Below, one piece after another: positions 53,315-62,655 of a stretch of 64,000 nucleotides of DNA (position 1 is the first letter of the stretch; the number at the start of each line of letters is the position of its first letter). A program made the translations under genes and the position numbers. Below the pieces are notes generated by a model, which was given only the letters and a program-made list of their open reading frames with translations, was not told where the DNA came from and did not search any database. The DNA comes from Streptomyces cellostaticus (GTDB taxonomy: Bacteria; Actinomycetota; Actinomycetes; Streptomycetales; Streptomycetaceae), in the NCBI RefSeq assembly GCF_023630175.1, contig NZ_JALLIN010000002.1:186001-250000 (forward strand). The letters run 5' to 3'.

Positions 53315-55918
53315 TCAGTCCAGGACCGGCAGCAGGTCGGGCAGGTGGCCGTCGGAGGCCTCGGCCGCCCGGAGCCGCTCCTCGGGCACCTCGCCGTACA
53401 GGGTCGTGCGCGGCTTCGCCGGCCGGCCGGCCGCCTCCGCCACGGCGATCAGGTCGCGGACCGACTTGTACGAGCCGTAGGAGGAGCCCGCCATGCGGGA
53501 GATCGTCTCCTCCATGAGTGTGCCGCCCAGGTCGTTCGCGCCGGAGCGGAGCATCTCCGCGGCCCCCTCGGCGCCCAGTTTCACCCAGCTCGTCTGGATG
53601 TTGGGGATCCAGGGGTGCAGCAGCAGCCGGGCCGTCGCGGTCACCGCCCGGTTGTCCCGGGTGGAGGGGCCGGGCCGTGCGATGCCCGCCAGGTACACGG
53701 GCGCGTTCGTGTGGATGAAGGGCAGGGTGACGAACTCCGTGAAGCCGCCCGTCTCGCGCTGGATCCCGGCCAGGGTGCGCAGGTGCCCGAGCCAGTGGCG
53801 GGGCTGGTCGACGTGGCCGTACATCATCGTGGACGAGGACCGGATGCCCAGCTCGTGGGCGGTCGTGATCACCTCGGTCCAGGTGGCCGTGGGCAGTTTG
53901 CCCTTGGTGAGCACCCAGCGGACCTCGTCGTCCAGGATCTCCGCCGCCGTGCCGGGGATGGAGTCCAGCCCCGCCTCCCTGGCGGCGGTCAGCCACTCGC
54001 GGATCGACAGGCCCGTCCGGCTGGCGCCGTTGACCACCTCCATCGGCGAGAACGCGTGGACGTGCATCCCGGGGACGCGCTCCTTCACCGCCTTCGCGAT
54101 GTCGAAGTAGGCCGTGCCCGGCAGGTCCGGGTGGATGCCGCCCTGCATGCACACCTCGACCGCGCCCACGTCCCACGCCTGCTGGGCGCGGTCGGCGACC
54201 TGCTCCAGGGAGAGCGTGTAGGCGTCGGCGTCGGAGCGGCGCTGGGCGAACGCGCAGAAGCGGCAGCCGGTGTAGCAGACATTGGTGAAGTTGATGTTGC
54301 GGGTGACGATGTAGGTGACGTCGTCGCCCACCGCCGCCCTGCGCACGTCGTCGGCCACCCGGCACAGCGCGTCCAGCGCCGGGCCGTCCGCGTGGAGCAG
54401 GGCCAGGGCCTCGTCGTCGGTCAGGCGGGTGGGGTCGTCGGCGGCCGTGCGCAGCGCCTGCCGTACGTCGGTGTCGATGCGCTCCGGTGCCATACCGGGC
54501 ACGGCGGCCTCGCGCAGGGCCTGCCAGTCGCCGTACACCTCGTCGAAGTCGGCGCGCCGGTCGGTGGTACGGCCCTCGGTGTCGATCGCGCGGTGCAGGT
54601 CCGTGCGGCCGGTGGCGGTGAACGCCTCCTCCGGCTCCTGCCAGGGGCGCCCCTCGACCACCGCGTCCGGCCGCGCGAGTCCGGTCTCCGGGTCGGCGAG
54701 CGCGTCGACGTGCGGGCGCAGCCGCGGGTCCAGCCAGGGTTCGCCGCGCCGGACGAACTCCGGGTACACGCAGAGGCGTTCACGCAGGTCGAAGCCGGCG
54801 GACCGGGACTTGGCGGCGAGTTCCTCGATCTGCGGCCAGGGGCGCTCGGGGTTGACGTGGTCGATGGTGAGCGGGGAGACCCCGCCCCAGTCGTCGATGC
54901 CCGCGCCGATCAGCCGCTCGTACTCTCCCCCGGCGGAGGTGTCCCCGTCGACCAGGTTGGGCGGGGCCTGCAGACAGGCCGAGGGGCCCAGGACCAGCCG
55001 GGCCACGGCCACGGTGGCGACCAGGTCGTCGAGTTCGGCGTCCGGCGTGCCGCGCATCGCCGTGTCCGGCTTGGCGCGGAAGTTCTGGATGATCAGTTCC
55101 TGGATGCCGTGGTGGGCCCGGGAGACCCTGCGCAGGGCGAACAGGGACTCGGCGCGCTCCTCGTAGGTCTCCCCGATGCCGATCAGCAGGCCGGAGGTGA
55201 ACGGGACCGAGGAGCGCCCCGCGTCCTCCAGCACCCGGAGCCGTACGGCCGGTTCCTTGTCCGGGGAGCCGAAGTGGGGGCCGCCGGGCTCGGACCAGAG
55301 CCGGGTGGCCGTCGTCTCCAGCATCATGCCCATGGAGGGCGCGACGGGCTTCAGACGCTGGAAGTCCGTCCAGGTCATGACGCCCGGGTTGAGGTGGGGC
55401 AGCAGGCCCGTCTCCTCCAGGATGCGGATGGAGACGGCCCGTACGTAGGCGATGGTGTCGTCGTAGCCGTGCGCGTCGAGCCACTCGCGTGCCTCGGGCC
55501 AGCGGTCCTCGGGCTTGTCGCCGAGGGTGATGAGCGCTTCCTTGCAGCCGAGGGCGGCGCCCCTGCGGGCGATGTCCAGCACCTCGTCGGGGGACATGAA
55601 CATCCCGTGGCCCGCGCGGCGCAACTTGCCGGGGACGGTGACGAAGGTGCAGTAGTGGCACTTGTCGCGGCAGAGCCGGGTGAGGGGGATGAAGACGCTC
55701 TTCGAGTAGGTGATGACGCCGGGGCGGCCGGCCGCCTCGAGGCCGGCGTCACGCACCCGGGCGGCGGACGCGGCGAGAGCGGTGAGCGCCTCGCCGCGGG
55801 CCTGGAGCAGCACCGCCGCCTCGGCGACGTCGAGGGCGACGCCGTCCCGGGCACGTTTGAGGGCGCGACGCATCGAGTTCTCGGTGGGGCCGGTTCCGGA
55901 GGTCGCGGAAGTCGTCAT
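53315..55918 (-). CDS. fbiC: FO synthase (CofGH fusion), coenzyme F420 biosynthesis
   Basis: An 867-aa fusion of two radical-SAM enzymes. The CofG half has C83-x3-C87-x2-C90 (CRDKCHYC); the CofH half has CYTGCRFC near 546. Together they join tyrosine with 5-amino-6-ribitylaminouracil to make FO, the deazaflavin chromophore of F420. Length and order match actinobacterial FbiC. It lies 70 bp upstream of the transpeptidase-like gene on the same strand. Confidence 0.97.
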   Translation of the reverse strand: MTTSATSGTGPTENSMRRALKRARDGVALDVAEAAVLLQARGEALTALAASAARVRDAGLEAAGRPGVITYSKSVFIPLTRLCRDKCHYCTFVTVPGKLRRAGHGMFMSPDEVLDIARRGAALGCKEALITLGDKPEDRWPEAREWLDAHGYDDTIAYVRAVSIRILEETGLLPHLNPGVMTWTDFQRLKPVAPSMGMMLETTATRLWSEPGGPHFGSPDKEPAVRLRVLEDAGRSSVPFTSGLLIGIGETYEERAESLFALRRVSRAHHGIQELIIQNFRAKPDTAMRGTPDAELDDLVATVAVARLVLGPSACLQAPPNLVDGDTSAGGEYERLIGAGIDDWGGVSPLTIDHVNPERPWPQIEELAAKSRSAGFDLRERLCVYPEFVRRGEPWLDPRLRPHVDALADPETGLARPDAVVEGRPWQEPEEAFTATGRTDLHRAIDTEGRTTDRRADFDEVYGDWQALREAAVPGMAPERIDTDVRQALRTAADDPTRLTDDEALALLHADGPALDALCRVADDVRRAAVGDDVTYIVTRNINFTNVCYTGCRFCAFAQRRSDADAYTLSLEQVADRAQQAWDVGAVEVCMQGGIHPDLPGTAYFDIAKAVKERVPGMHVHAFSPMEVVNGASRTGLSIREWLTAAREAGLDSIPGTAAEILDDEVRWVLTKGKLPTATWTEVITTAHELGIRSSSTMMYGHVDQPRHWLGHLRTLAGIQRETGGFTEFVTLPFIHTNAPVYLAGIARPGPSTRDNRAVTATARLLLHPWIPNIQTSWVKLGAEGAAEMLRSGANDLGGTLMEETISRMAGSSYGSYKSVRDLIAVAEAAGRPAKPRTTLYGEVPEERLRAAEASDGHLPDLLPVLD

Positions 55919-55990
55919 CCCTTGAGCATACGTTCGGGCTGATCAACGCAGGGGCGGGTCGAGCCGGTACCGGCCCGGGGGCCGTGCGGG

Positions 55991-56386
55991 CTACCCGGTG
56001 CCGCCGCGGGCCGACCGGCGCAGGGCGACGATCTCGGCGACCGCGTCCAGCCAGCGGGCGGCCCGCACCTCGGCCTCCGGGGTGCCGGCGGTCTGGGCGG
56101 CACCGCCCAGCCAGTCCCGCAGCAACGCCGCCGGCTCCGCCGAGGGCAGCGGTTCGGGCAGCCCGGCGGCGTAGGCCAGGCCGCCGGACCGGACGACCTC
56201 GGCGAGGAAGGCCAGCGAGCGCGGCAGCACGCCCAGCCGGTCCAGGGTGACGGCGGCCGCGATGGCGCCGTCACCGAACAGGGCCGTGTGGAAGGCGTCC
56301 TGGGTCAGTCCGTAACGGAGCAGCATGGCGACGTCGGTGGTGGCCAGTACCTCGTCGTCGGTGCGGCTCTCGGGGGCAGGGGGCAT
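55991..56386 (-). CDS. Small helical protein, last gene of the protease operon
   Basis: A 131-aa helical protein of unknown family (LRYGLTQDAFHTALFGDG, LAYAAGLPEPL, WLDAVAEIVALRR). No signal peptide or catalytic motif. GAGG precedes the ATG at 56386, 23 bp after the chagasin-like gene, so it is co-transcribed. It might be a second immunity or chaperone component (inference). Confidence 0.7.
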   Translation of the reverse strand: MPPAPESRTDDEVLATTDVAMLLRYGLTQDAFHTALFGDGAIAAAVTLDRLGVLPRSLAFLAEVVRSGGLAYAAGLPEPLPSAEPAALLRDWLGGAAQTAGTPEAEVRAARWLDAVAEIVALRRSARGGTG

Positions 56387-56409
56387 GGGGGCCTCGGTTC
56401 CGGTCCGGG

Positions 56410-56901
56410 TCAGCGGACGGTGACGGTGAAGACGTAGTAGCCGGCCACCGCGTCCGGGGTGCCGGTCACGGTGGGGTACGGGGACGGGGACGCCGTTGCG
56501 GCGGGGGTGGGGGCGAACGTGGACCGGTCGTCGGGACCGGGGCCGGTGCAGGTGTTCAGGGGGCAGTACAGCAGCCGCACCGTGGCCCGCCCCTTGGCCA
56601 GCGCGGTGAAGTCGAAGGACTGGGTGCCGCCCGTGCCGCCGTCGGCGTCGCCGCCGTCGTAGGCCTTGCGCCGGCCCCGGTACTTCAGCACGGCCGGGTC
56701 CGGTCCGGGGTCGGCCAGGTACCAGCTCTGGCCTAGGGTCGCGGCCGCCGGGACGGTGAGGGCGAAACTTCCGCCCGGTTCGACGGTGATGTCCCGGTGC
56801 CCGGTGCCGTACTCGGCGCGGGCCGGGTCGTCCTTGCCGCACCCGGTGAGGGCGAGCAGGCCGGCGAGGGCGGCGGCGAGGAGAGTGGTGCGTGAGGTCA
56901 T
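56410..56901 (-). CDS. Chagasin-like (inhibitor family I42) lipoprotein
   Basis: A 163-aa lipoprotein: lipobox LTGC with Cys21. The body has the chagasin pattern of a beta sandwich: ITVEPGGSFALTVPAAATLGQSW at the start, a YDGGDADGGTGG loop and FDFTALAKGRATVRLLY. I42 proteins inhibit papain-family cysteine proteases from the cell surface or periplasm. It lies 26 bp after the gene for a papain-like protease, so its natural target is probably that enzyme. The GNPTTGY loop of classical chagasin is not conserved as such, so assignment rests on overall pattern. Confidence 0.7.
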   Translation of the reverse strand: MTSRTTLLAAALAGLLALTGCGKDDPARAEYGTGHRDITVEPGGSFALTVPAAATLGQSWYLADPGPDPAVLKYRGRRKAYDGGDADGGTGGTQSFDFTALAKGRATVRLLYCPLNTCTGPGPDDRSTFAPTPAATASPSPYPTVTGTPDAVAGYYVFTVTVR

Positions 56902-56927
56902 GGTCGGTCGCTGGTTTCCTGGTCGCG

Positions 56928-58529
56928 TCAGTCCTGGGGCAGGTGGACGGCGTAGGCGTCGGGCAGTTGGTCGTCGCTGGCCCTGGCCATGCCGCCGTTG
57001 ACGAAGTCGTCCTCGCTGACCCATGTGGTCCGGCCCCACGGGTTGTAGATCTCCAGCATGTCGCCCTCCTGGCCGACGATCATCATGGCGTGGCCGGACC
57101 GGTTGCCCTTGTCGTCGTACCCCTCGACACCGATGGGCACCGGCTTGCCCTCGGCCACCGCCTTCTCGATGTCCGGCAGCACGTTGCGGCGGGAGCCCGC
57201 GTCGCGGACCTCGTGCAGTTCGTAGGAGCTTCCGGTCTCCGGACTGATCTCCTTGTTGACGACCTCGGTCTTGCCGTCGAGGCCCATGCCGTTCCAGCCG
57301 TCGCCGCCGTCGCCCTCCTCGTGCACCCGGTGCTGTTCGTCCACCAGGCGCCGCCGGAACGCGGCCGGGTCGTTCTCCTGGCCGCCGGGGCCGCCGGTGA
57401 GCGAGAGGGCGTAGACGGGGTCGACCATGGCGCGGGCCGTGACGGTGGACGAGGCGACGCAGGTGCCCTCGCGGCCGTCGCCGCCCTGGGCCCACTGCTG
57501 GGAGCCGAAGCTCTGCAGGTCCGTGTTGACGTTGGAGCCGTCGGCGTTCGTCCCCTCGTCGTCGAGGCTGTCCCCCTGCGTGGTGATCGGCGACAGGTGC
57601 TGCTGCAGCCACGCCGGGTCCTTGCCGTGGATCTTCCCGCCGAACGCCTCGATGTCGTCGACGTCGTGCCCCGCGGCCAGGGCCTTCATGAGATACGCCT
57701 TCTCCTGCGGGGAGGAGGCGTTCGCCAGGAGGTGCTCCATCCGGGCCCGGTCGGCCGGCGACAGCTTCTCCATGGCGCGCCCGGAGCGTTCCAGGTCGTT
57801 GGCGGTCAGGATCTCGTTGTAGTCGGCCTCGCCGGCCGGTCCGCTGGTGTCGGCGAGCATCAGCCGGTCGACGGCGGTCAGGTCGTCGGTGCGCATCTTC
57901 CCGGCGCGGGACTCGGCCGCCCACTTGTTCAGGTCCCGGGCGGCGGCGCGCACGGCGTCGTCCGCGGCGACTGCGGCCTTGTGCATCAGGTCGATCCCGG
58001 CGGTGGCGACGGTCCGGGCCGCGGCGACCTCCCGGTCCTCCTCGTCGGTGTCGACCATGCGGTCGAAGAAGCCGTCCCGGCCGCCGAGTTGCCGTTTGGC
58101 GTGCTCCATCCTGGAGCGGCCGTCGGTGTCCTGCCGCTGGGCGTGCCCGAGGGCGTCGGCCAGCGTGAGCAGTGCCCTGGCGCCGCCGGTGAACGCCTCG
58201 GCCATCCTCGTCGCCTCCCTGGCGGCGGCGTCCACGGCGGCGGCGGCGAGCACGCCGGTCTCACCGACCCACACCTCGGGCAGGCCCGTGCTGGACACCT
58301 TGGCCGCCCGGTCGTGCACGTCGGCGGCCTTGCCGATCTGGTCGCGGTAGGTCCTGCCGAGCGATTCGAGCGTCGCCGTGTCGCCGGCCGGCGCGGAGGC
58401 GAGGAGCGCGCTGTCGATCCGGTCCAGCAGGTCGTTCTTGGAGCCGGCCTTCGGGATGCTCTCGCACAGGCCGGACAGCCAGGCACGTCGGCCGGCCGGG
58501 GTCTCGGCGGGCCGCAGGAATCCGGTCAT
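56928..58529 (-). CDS. Papain-like cysteine protease with ESX/WXG-like helical N-terminus
   Basis: A 533-aa protein. Residues 1-~310 are all helical, with a WxG-like element (GLPEVWVGETGVLAAAA, 82-98) and a helical linker (SSPQEKAYLMKALAAGH). The last ~190 form a clan-CA protease: Gln348, Cys357 (REGTCVASS), His480 (RSGHAMMIVG) and Asn496 in IYNPWG, echoing NSWG of papain. There is no signal peptide, so export through a type VII (ESX) route is likely, with the small WXG-like protein upstream as partner (10 bp gap). The chagasin-like lipoprotein follows. GAGG precedes the ATG. Confidence 0.75.
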   Translation of the reverse strand: MTGFLRPAETPAGRRAWLSGLCESIPKAGSKNDLLDRIDSALLASAPAGDTATLESLGRTYRDQIGKAADVHDRAAKVSSTGLPEVWVGETGVLAAAAVDAAAREATRMAEAFTGGARALLTLADALGHAQRQDTDGRSRMEHAKRQLGGRDGFFDRMVDTDEEDREVAAARTVATAGIDLMHKAAVAADDAVRAAARDLNKWAAESRAGKMRTDDLTAVDRLMLADTSGPAGEADYNEILTANDLERSGRAMEKLSPADRARMEHLLANASSPQEKAYLMKALAAGHDVDDIEAFGGKIHGKDPAWLQQHLSPITTQGDSLDDEGTNADGSNVNTDLQSFGSQQWAQGGDGREGTCVASSTVTARAMVDPVYALSLTGGPGGQENDPAAFRRRLVDEQHRVHEEGDGGDGWNGMGLDGKTEVVNKEISPETGSSYELHEVRDAGSRRNVLPDIEKAVAEGKPVPIGVEGYDDKGNRSGHAMMIVGQEGDMLEIYNPWGRTTWVSEDDFVNGGMARASDDQLPDAYAVHLPQD

Positions 58530-58539
58530 CGTCGCGTCC

Positions 58540-58980
58540 TCAGTAGTCCGAAAGGGCCGACGGGCGAGCGGCGTGGACCGGCATCGTGCCGATGTCGTCG
58601 GTGGCGGGTGCCGGCATGGTCGTCACGCCGTCGGCGGCGGGTGCCGGCATCGTCGTCACGCCGTCCGCGCCGAGGCGCACTCCTGCCGCCCGGGTGCCGA
58701 CGAGGTGGTCGCTGCCCGTGTAGGCGCCCTTGGAGAGCCGGACCTTGTCGGCGAGTTCGTGCAGCGCCGACGCGAGCGTGGCGGCGTCGGCCTCCCAGGC
58801 CGCGGCGAACGCGTCGAACGCCTCGCCGGCCTCGGGGCCGCCCAGGGCGTCCCGCGAGTAGCACATGGCGGGGGTCACCGCCTTGCGGACGAGGCCCGCG
58901 TCGTCGCCCGCCCCGTCCAGTTCCTTCGCCTGCCCGGACATGCCGGACCTGACCGTATAGCCGTCCGAAGACGTGCCCAT
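58540..58980 (-). CDS. WXG100/ESX-like small protein with MPAP repeats
   Basis: A 146-aa protein. The N-terminal ~90 residues are two helices joined by a loop containing GEAFDAFAAAWEADAATL, in size and layout like ESX secretion substrates. The tail repeats DGVTTMPAPA twice and ends TDDIGTMPVHA. GGGGGAG lies 5 bp before the ATG. It is the first gene of the protease operon and probably co-exported with the protease (inference). Confidence 0.7.
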   Translation of the reverse strand: MGTSSDGYTVRSGMSGQAKELDGAGDDAGLVRKAVTPAMCYSRDALGGPEAGEAFDAFAAAWEADAATLASALHELADKVRLSKGAYTGSDHLVGTRAAGVRLGADGVTTMPAPAADGVTTMPAPATDDIGTMPVHAARPSALSDY

Positions 58981-59304
58981 CAGGCTCCCCCGTTGCGGTA
59001 GTTCGTGACCGCGGGGGAGGCTAACACGCGGCAGTCGCACCGCCCCGCCCCGCTTCGACGGCGCGGTGGTGCGGGCGTTCGGGCCCGAGCCGCCTGCGGT
59101 GCGCGCGGACCCGGGGAGCGAGCACGCCGTCCTCGCCGCCGGTCCGAGCGGGGACCCCGGCTCCGTGTGGGGAGAGCGTGTGCAGACCCTGTGCACCCAG
59201 GTGCACCGGTCTGTGATCGGCGTCTCCCGCTGCTGACGCAACCGCACCGAACAAGGCAAACTGACGGGGTTGTTCGGGATGACAGGTCCTAGGGGGTCGA
59301 ACGC
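58981..59304. other. Divergent spacer between the protease operon and afsR
   Basis: 324 bp without a gene, holding both promoters. Just before afsR an AT-richer patch (TTGTTC about 59260, then TAGGGG) may be its promoter; nothing else stands out. Confidence 0.5.
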
Positions 59305-62268
59305 ATGGACGGTGGGCCGCGAGTGCCTGAGCAGCGGCGTCCCGGCTCCGCGGCCGTCGCGGAACCGGCGGCGACGCGTTTCGGGGTGCTCGGTCCGGTG
59401 CGGGCCTGGCGCGGCACGCAGCCGCTGAACACCGGCTCACCCCAGCAGCGGGCCCTGCTGGCCGCCCTGCTGCTGCGCGAGGGCCGCACGGCGACGGCGG
59501 CGGAACTCATCGACGCGCTCTGGAGCACCGAGCCGCCGTCCCAGGCGCTGGCGGCGGTGCGCACGTACGCCTCCCGGCTCCGCAAGGTGCTCGGCCCCGG
59601 GGTGCTGGTGAGCGAGTCGGGCGGTTACGCGGTGCGGGGCCTCGGCGAGGGCGCGCTGGACCTGGCGACGGCGCAGGAGCTGGCGGCGGAGGCGGACAAG
59701 GCGCGCGGCACCGGGGACCTGAGGAGCGCGCGGGAGGCACTGGACCGCGCCCTGGCCCTGTGGGACGGCGAGCCGCTGGCCGGCGTCCCGGGGCCGTACG
59801 CGGAGGCGCAGCGGGTGCGCCTGGAGGAGTGGCGGCTGCAACTCCTGGAGTCCCGGCTGGACATGGACCTGGAGCAGGGCTGCCACGCCGAGGCGGTCTC
59901 GGAGCTGACCGCCCTGACGGCCGCGCACCCGCTGCGTGAACGCCTGCGTGAGCTGCTGATGCTGGCGCTGTACCGCAGCGGCCGCCAGGCGGAGGCCCTC
60001 GCCGTGTACGCGGACACCCGCCGGCTGCTCGACGAGGAACTGGGCGTCGAGCCCCGCCCGGGCCTGCGGGAGCTCCAGCAGCGCATCCTCCAGGCGGACC
60101 CGGCCCTGGCCGAGCCGTCCGCCCCGGCCGCGGAGCCCGCCCTGGTGGCGGTCCGCCCGGCGCAACTCCCGGCCTCCGTACCCGACTTCACCGGCCGCGC
60201 GGCCTTCGTGGACGAGCTGAGCGAGGTGCTGGCGTCGGCGTCCGAGGCGGAGGGCCGGGTGATGGCCGTCTCGGCGCTGGCGGGGATCGGCGGCGTGGGC
60301 AAGACGACGCTGGCCGTGCACGTGGCCCACCGGGCGCGTTCCGCCTTCCCGGACGGCCAGTTGTACGTGGACCTGCAGGGCGCCGGTCCGCGCTCCGCCG
60401 AGCCGGAGACGGTACTGGGCTCCTTCCTGCGGGCCCTGGGCACGGCGGACTCGGCGATCCCCGACAGCCTGGAGGAACGGGCGGCCCTGTACCGCTCGGT
60501 GCTCGACGGCCGCCGTGTCCTGGTCCTGCTGGACAACGCCAAGGACGCGGCCCAGATACGGCCCCTGCTGCCGGGCACGGAGGGCTGCGCGGCGCTCGTC
60601 ACCTCACGGGTGCGGATGGTGGACCTGGCCGGCGCGCATCTGGTGGACCTGGACGTCATGTCCCCCGACGAGGCCCTTTCCCTCTTCACGAAGATCGTCG
60701 GTGCCGAGCGGGTGGCGGCGGAGCGGGAGGCCGCGCTGGACGTGGTCGCGGCGTGCGGCTTCCTGCCGCTGGCGATCCGCATCGCCGCGTCCCGCCTGGC
60801 ATCGCGCCGCACCTGGACGGTCTCGGTCCTCGCCGCCAAGCTCGCGGACGAGCGGCGCCGTCTGGACGAGCTCCAGGCGGGCGACCTGGCGGTCAAGGCC
60901 ACGTTCGAGCTGGGCTACGGCCAGCTCGAACCCGCCCAGGCCCGGGCGTTCCGTCTGCTGGGCCTCGCCGACGGTCCCGACATGTCCCTGGCGGCGGCGG
61001 CCGCGGTCCTGGACCTCCCCCCGGAGGACACGGAGGACCTGCTGGAGTCCCTGGTCGACACCTCGCTCCTGGAGTCCGCGGCCCCCGGCCGCTACCGCTT
61101 CCACGACCTGGTCCGCCTCTACGCCCGGGCCTGCGCGGAACGCGACGAGCATCCGCCGACCGAGCGGGCGGCGGCGATGTCGCGGCTGCTGGACTTCTAT
61201 CTGGCCACGGCGGCACGGGTGTACGCCATAGAGCGGCCGGGGGACCGGACGGTCGACCACCTCGAGGTGACGGGCTGCCCCGGGCAGGAGTTCGTGGACG
61301 ACGCACGGGCCCTGGACTGGCTGCACGCCGAAGCGGCCTGCATCCTCGCCTGCGTACAGCAGTCGCTCGCCGCGACGACCCTGCGCAGGGCCGTCGACCT
61401 TCTCCTCGCCTCCAAGGACCTGGCCGAGTCAGGGGCGAGCGCGCTGCGCTACGGGGTGGTGACACAGGCCGCCCGCGACGCCGCGGCCGCACTGGGTGAC
61501 GCCCATGCGGAAGGCCGGGCCCGGACCACGCTCGCCCAGGTACTCAGCCACGCCGGCCGCTTCGAGGAGGCCGGTGCCGAGGCGGAGCGTGCCATCGAGC
61601 TCGGCCGCGGTACGGGGGACCCCTGGACCCGTGGCAACGCCCACAACGAGCAGGGCATCATCGCCAACTGCCTGAACCAGCGTGCCGTGAGCGAGAGTCA
61701 CCTGCTGGAGGCGATCGAGGCCTTCAGGGCCGACCGCAACCGCCCGGGCGAGGCCAGCGCCCTGTGCAACCTGTCGCGTGTCCTGGTCTCCCTGGAACGC
61801 GTGTCGAGCGCGATCGGCCTGGTCCGCGAGGGCATCGCCATCTACGACGAACTCGGGCTGACGTTCCGCCTCGCCAACGCCCGCTACGCACTGGGAATCG
61901 CGCTCGGACACGACGGACGCCCCGACGAGGCCCTGAAGGAGCTCAGCGCGGCGCTGCACACGTTCACGGTGAACAGGCAGCGCCTCTGGGAGGGCACCAC
62001 CCACTTCCGCATCGCGCAGGTCCACCTGTCCGCCGGCCTCCCCGCCCGGGCCGCGCAGCACGCCGAGCAGGCGCTGACGACCGGCTGCATAGGTGGCGAG
62101 TGGATGCGGGCCAACATCCTCACCCTCCTGGGACACTCGCTGAAGAGCCTGGGGCAGAGCGACCGGGCGAGGGCCTGCTGGCGCGACGCGCTCGCCATCT
62201 ACGACTGTGCCGGCTCGCCCGAGGCCGACCAGGTGCGGGCGCTGCTCCCGTCGGCCGCCGTGTTGTGA
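59305..62268 (+). CDS. afsR: SARP-family global regulator AfsR
   Basis: A 987-aa regulator. OmpR-like DNA-binding domain (~25-110: RFGVLGPVRAWRG, ELIDALW, VRTYASRLRKVLG), BTAD (~115-265), NB-ARC ATPase with P-loop GIGGVGKTT (327-335), and a TPR-rich C-terminus from ~640. It is close in length to S. coelicolor AfsR (993 aa). AfsR is phosphorylated by AfsK and activates afsS, raising antibiotic production; both genes lie just downstream in the window. GGGGG precedes the ATG at 59305. Confidence 0.97.
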   Translation: MDGGPRVPEQRRPGSAAVAEPAATRFGVLGPVRAWRGTQPLNTGSPQQRALLAALLLREGRTATAAELIDALWSTEPPSQALAAVRTYASRLRKVLGPGVLVSESGGYAVRGLGEGALDLATAQELAAEADKARGTGDLRSAREALDRALALWDGEPLAGVPGPYAEAQRVRLEEWRLQLLESRLDMDLEQGCHAEAVSELTALTAAHPLRERLRELLMLALYRSGRQAEALAVYADTRRLLDEELGVEPRPGLRELQQRILQADPALAEPSAPAAEPALVAVRPAQLPASVPDFTGRAAFVDELSEVLASASEAEGRVMAVSALAGIGGVGKTTLAVHVAHRARSAFPDGQLYVDLQGAGPRSAEPETVLGSFLRALGTADSAIPDSLEERAALYRSVLDGRRVLVLLDNAKDAAQIRPLLPGTEGCAALVTSRVRMVDLAGAHLVDLDVMSPDEALSLFTKIVGAERVAAEREAALDVVAACGFLPLAIRIAASRLASRRTWTVSVLAAKLADERRRLDELQAGDLAVKATFELGYGQLEPAQARAFRLLGLADGPDMSLAAAAAVLDLPPEDTEDLLESLVDTSLLESAAPGRYRFHDLVRLYARACAERDEHPPTERAAAMSRLLDFYLATAARVYAIERPGDRTVDHLEVTGCPGQEFVDDARALDWLHAEAACILACVQQSLAATTLRRAVDLLLASKDLAESGASALRYGVVTQAARDAAAALGDAHAEGRARTTLAQVLSHAGRFEEAGAEAERAIELGRGTGDPWTRGNAHNEQGIIANCLNQRAVSESHLLEAIEAFRADRNRPGEASALCNLSRVLVSLERVSSAIGLVREGIAIYDELGLTFRLANARYALGIALGHDGRPDEALKELSAALHTFTVNRQRLWEGTTHFRIAQVHLSAGLPARAAQHAEQALTTGCIGGEWMRANILTLLGHSLKSLGQSDRARACWRDALAIYDCAGSPEADQVRALLPSAAVL

Positions 62269-62283
62269 CCGCCGCCACTGCCC

Positions 62284-62322
62284 CGTTCATCGAACGTTTA
62301 TGAGGGGCTGTCATTCTCTAGT
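62284..62322 (+). promoter_or_regulatory. afsS promoter with AfsR-type direct repeats
   Basis: CGTTCAT (62284-62290) and CGTTTAT (62295-62301) repeat at 11-bp spacing, the form bound by AfsR at the S. coelicolor afsS promoter as I recall it; -10-like bases lie between 62312 and 62322. This predicts direct control by the adjacent AfsR. Confidence 0.75.
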
Positions 62323-62463
62323 CATCGATCCGTCACAGCGGGGGGAGCGGGCGGATCAGCTGGGGCCCACGGTTAAGGTGAGCGCCCCGGAACGCCCGTT
62401 CGACGACCCGCGGGGGAGTTGCCGAGCGGGCGTTCCCATCAGCACTGCCACAGGGGAGTTTCC

Positions 62464-62655
62464 ATGAGCAAGGTCGAAGAGCCCAAGAACACGGACGAGA
62501 TCACGACCCTCGACAGCCACATGCCCGCGCCGCCGAAGGACGACACCGTCACGACGCTGGACAGCCACATGCCGGCCCCGCCGAAGGACGGCGAGATCAC
62601 CACGCTGGACAGCCACATGCCGGCCCCGCCGGCGCTGGACCTGAACGGCAAGTAG
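62464..62655 (+). CDS. afsS: AfsS, small sigma-like activator protein
   Basis: A 63-aa protein, the same length as S. coelicolor AfsS. Three copies of TTLDSHMPAPP occur at residues 14, 30 and 46 (period 16), the known AfsS repeat. It stimulates secondary metabolism by an unclear mechanism. GGGGAG precedes the ATG. Its last 59 bases overlap the open frame of the leftward gene. Confidence 0.95.
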   Translation: MSKVEEPKNTDEITTLDSHMPAPPKDDTVTTLDSHMPAPPKDGEITTLDSHMPAPPALDLNGK

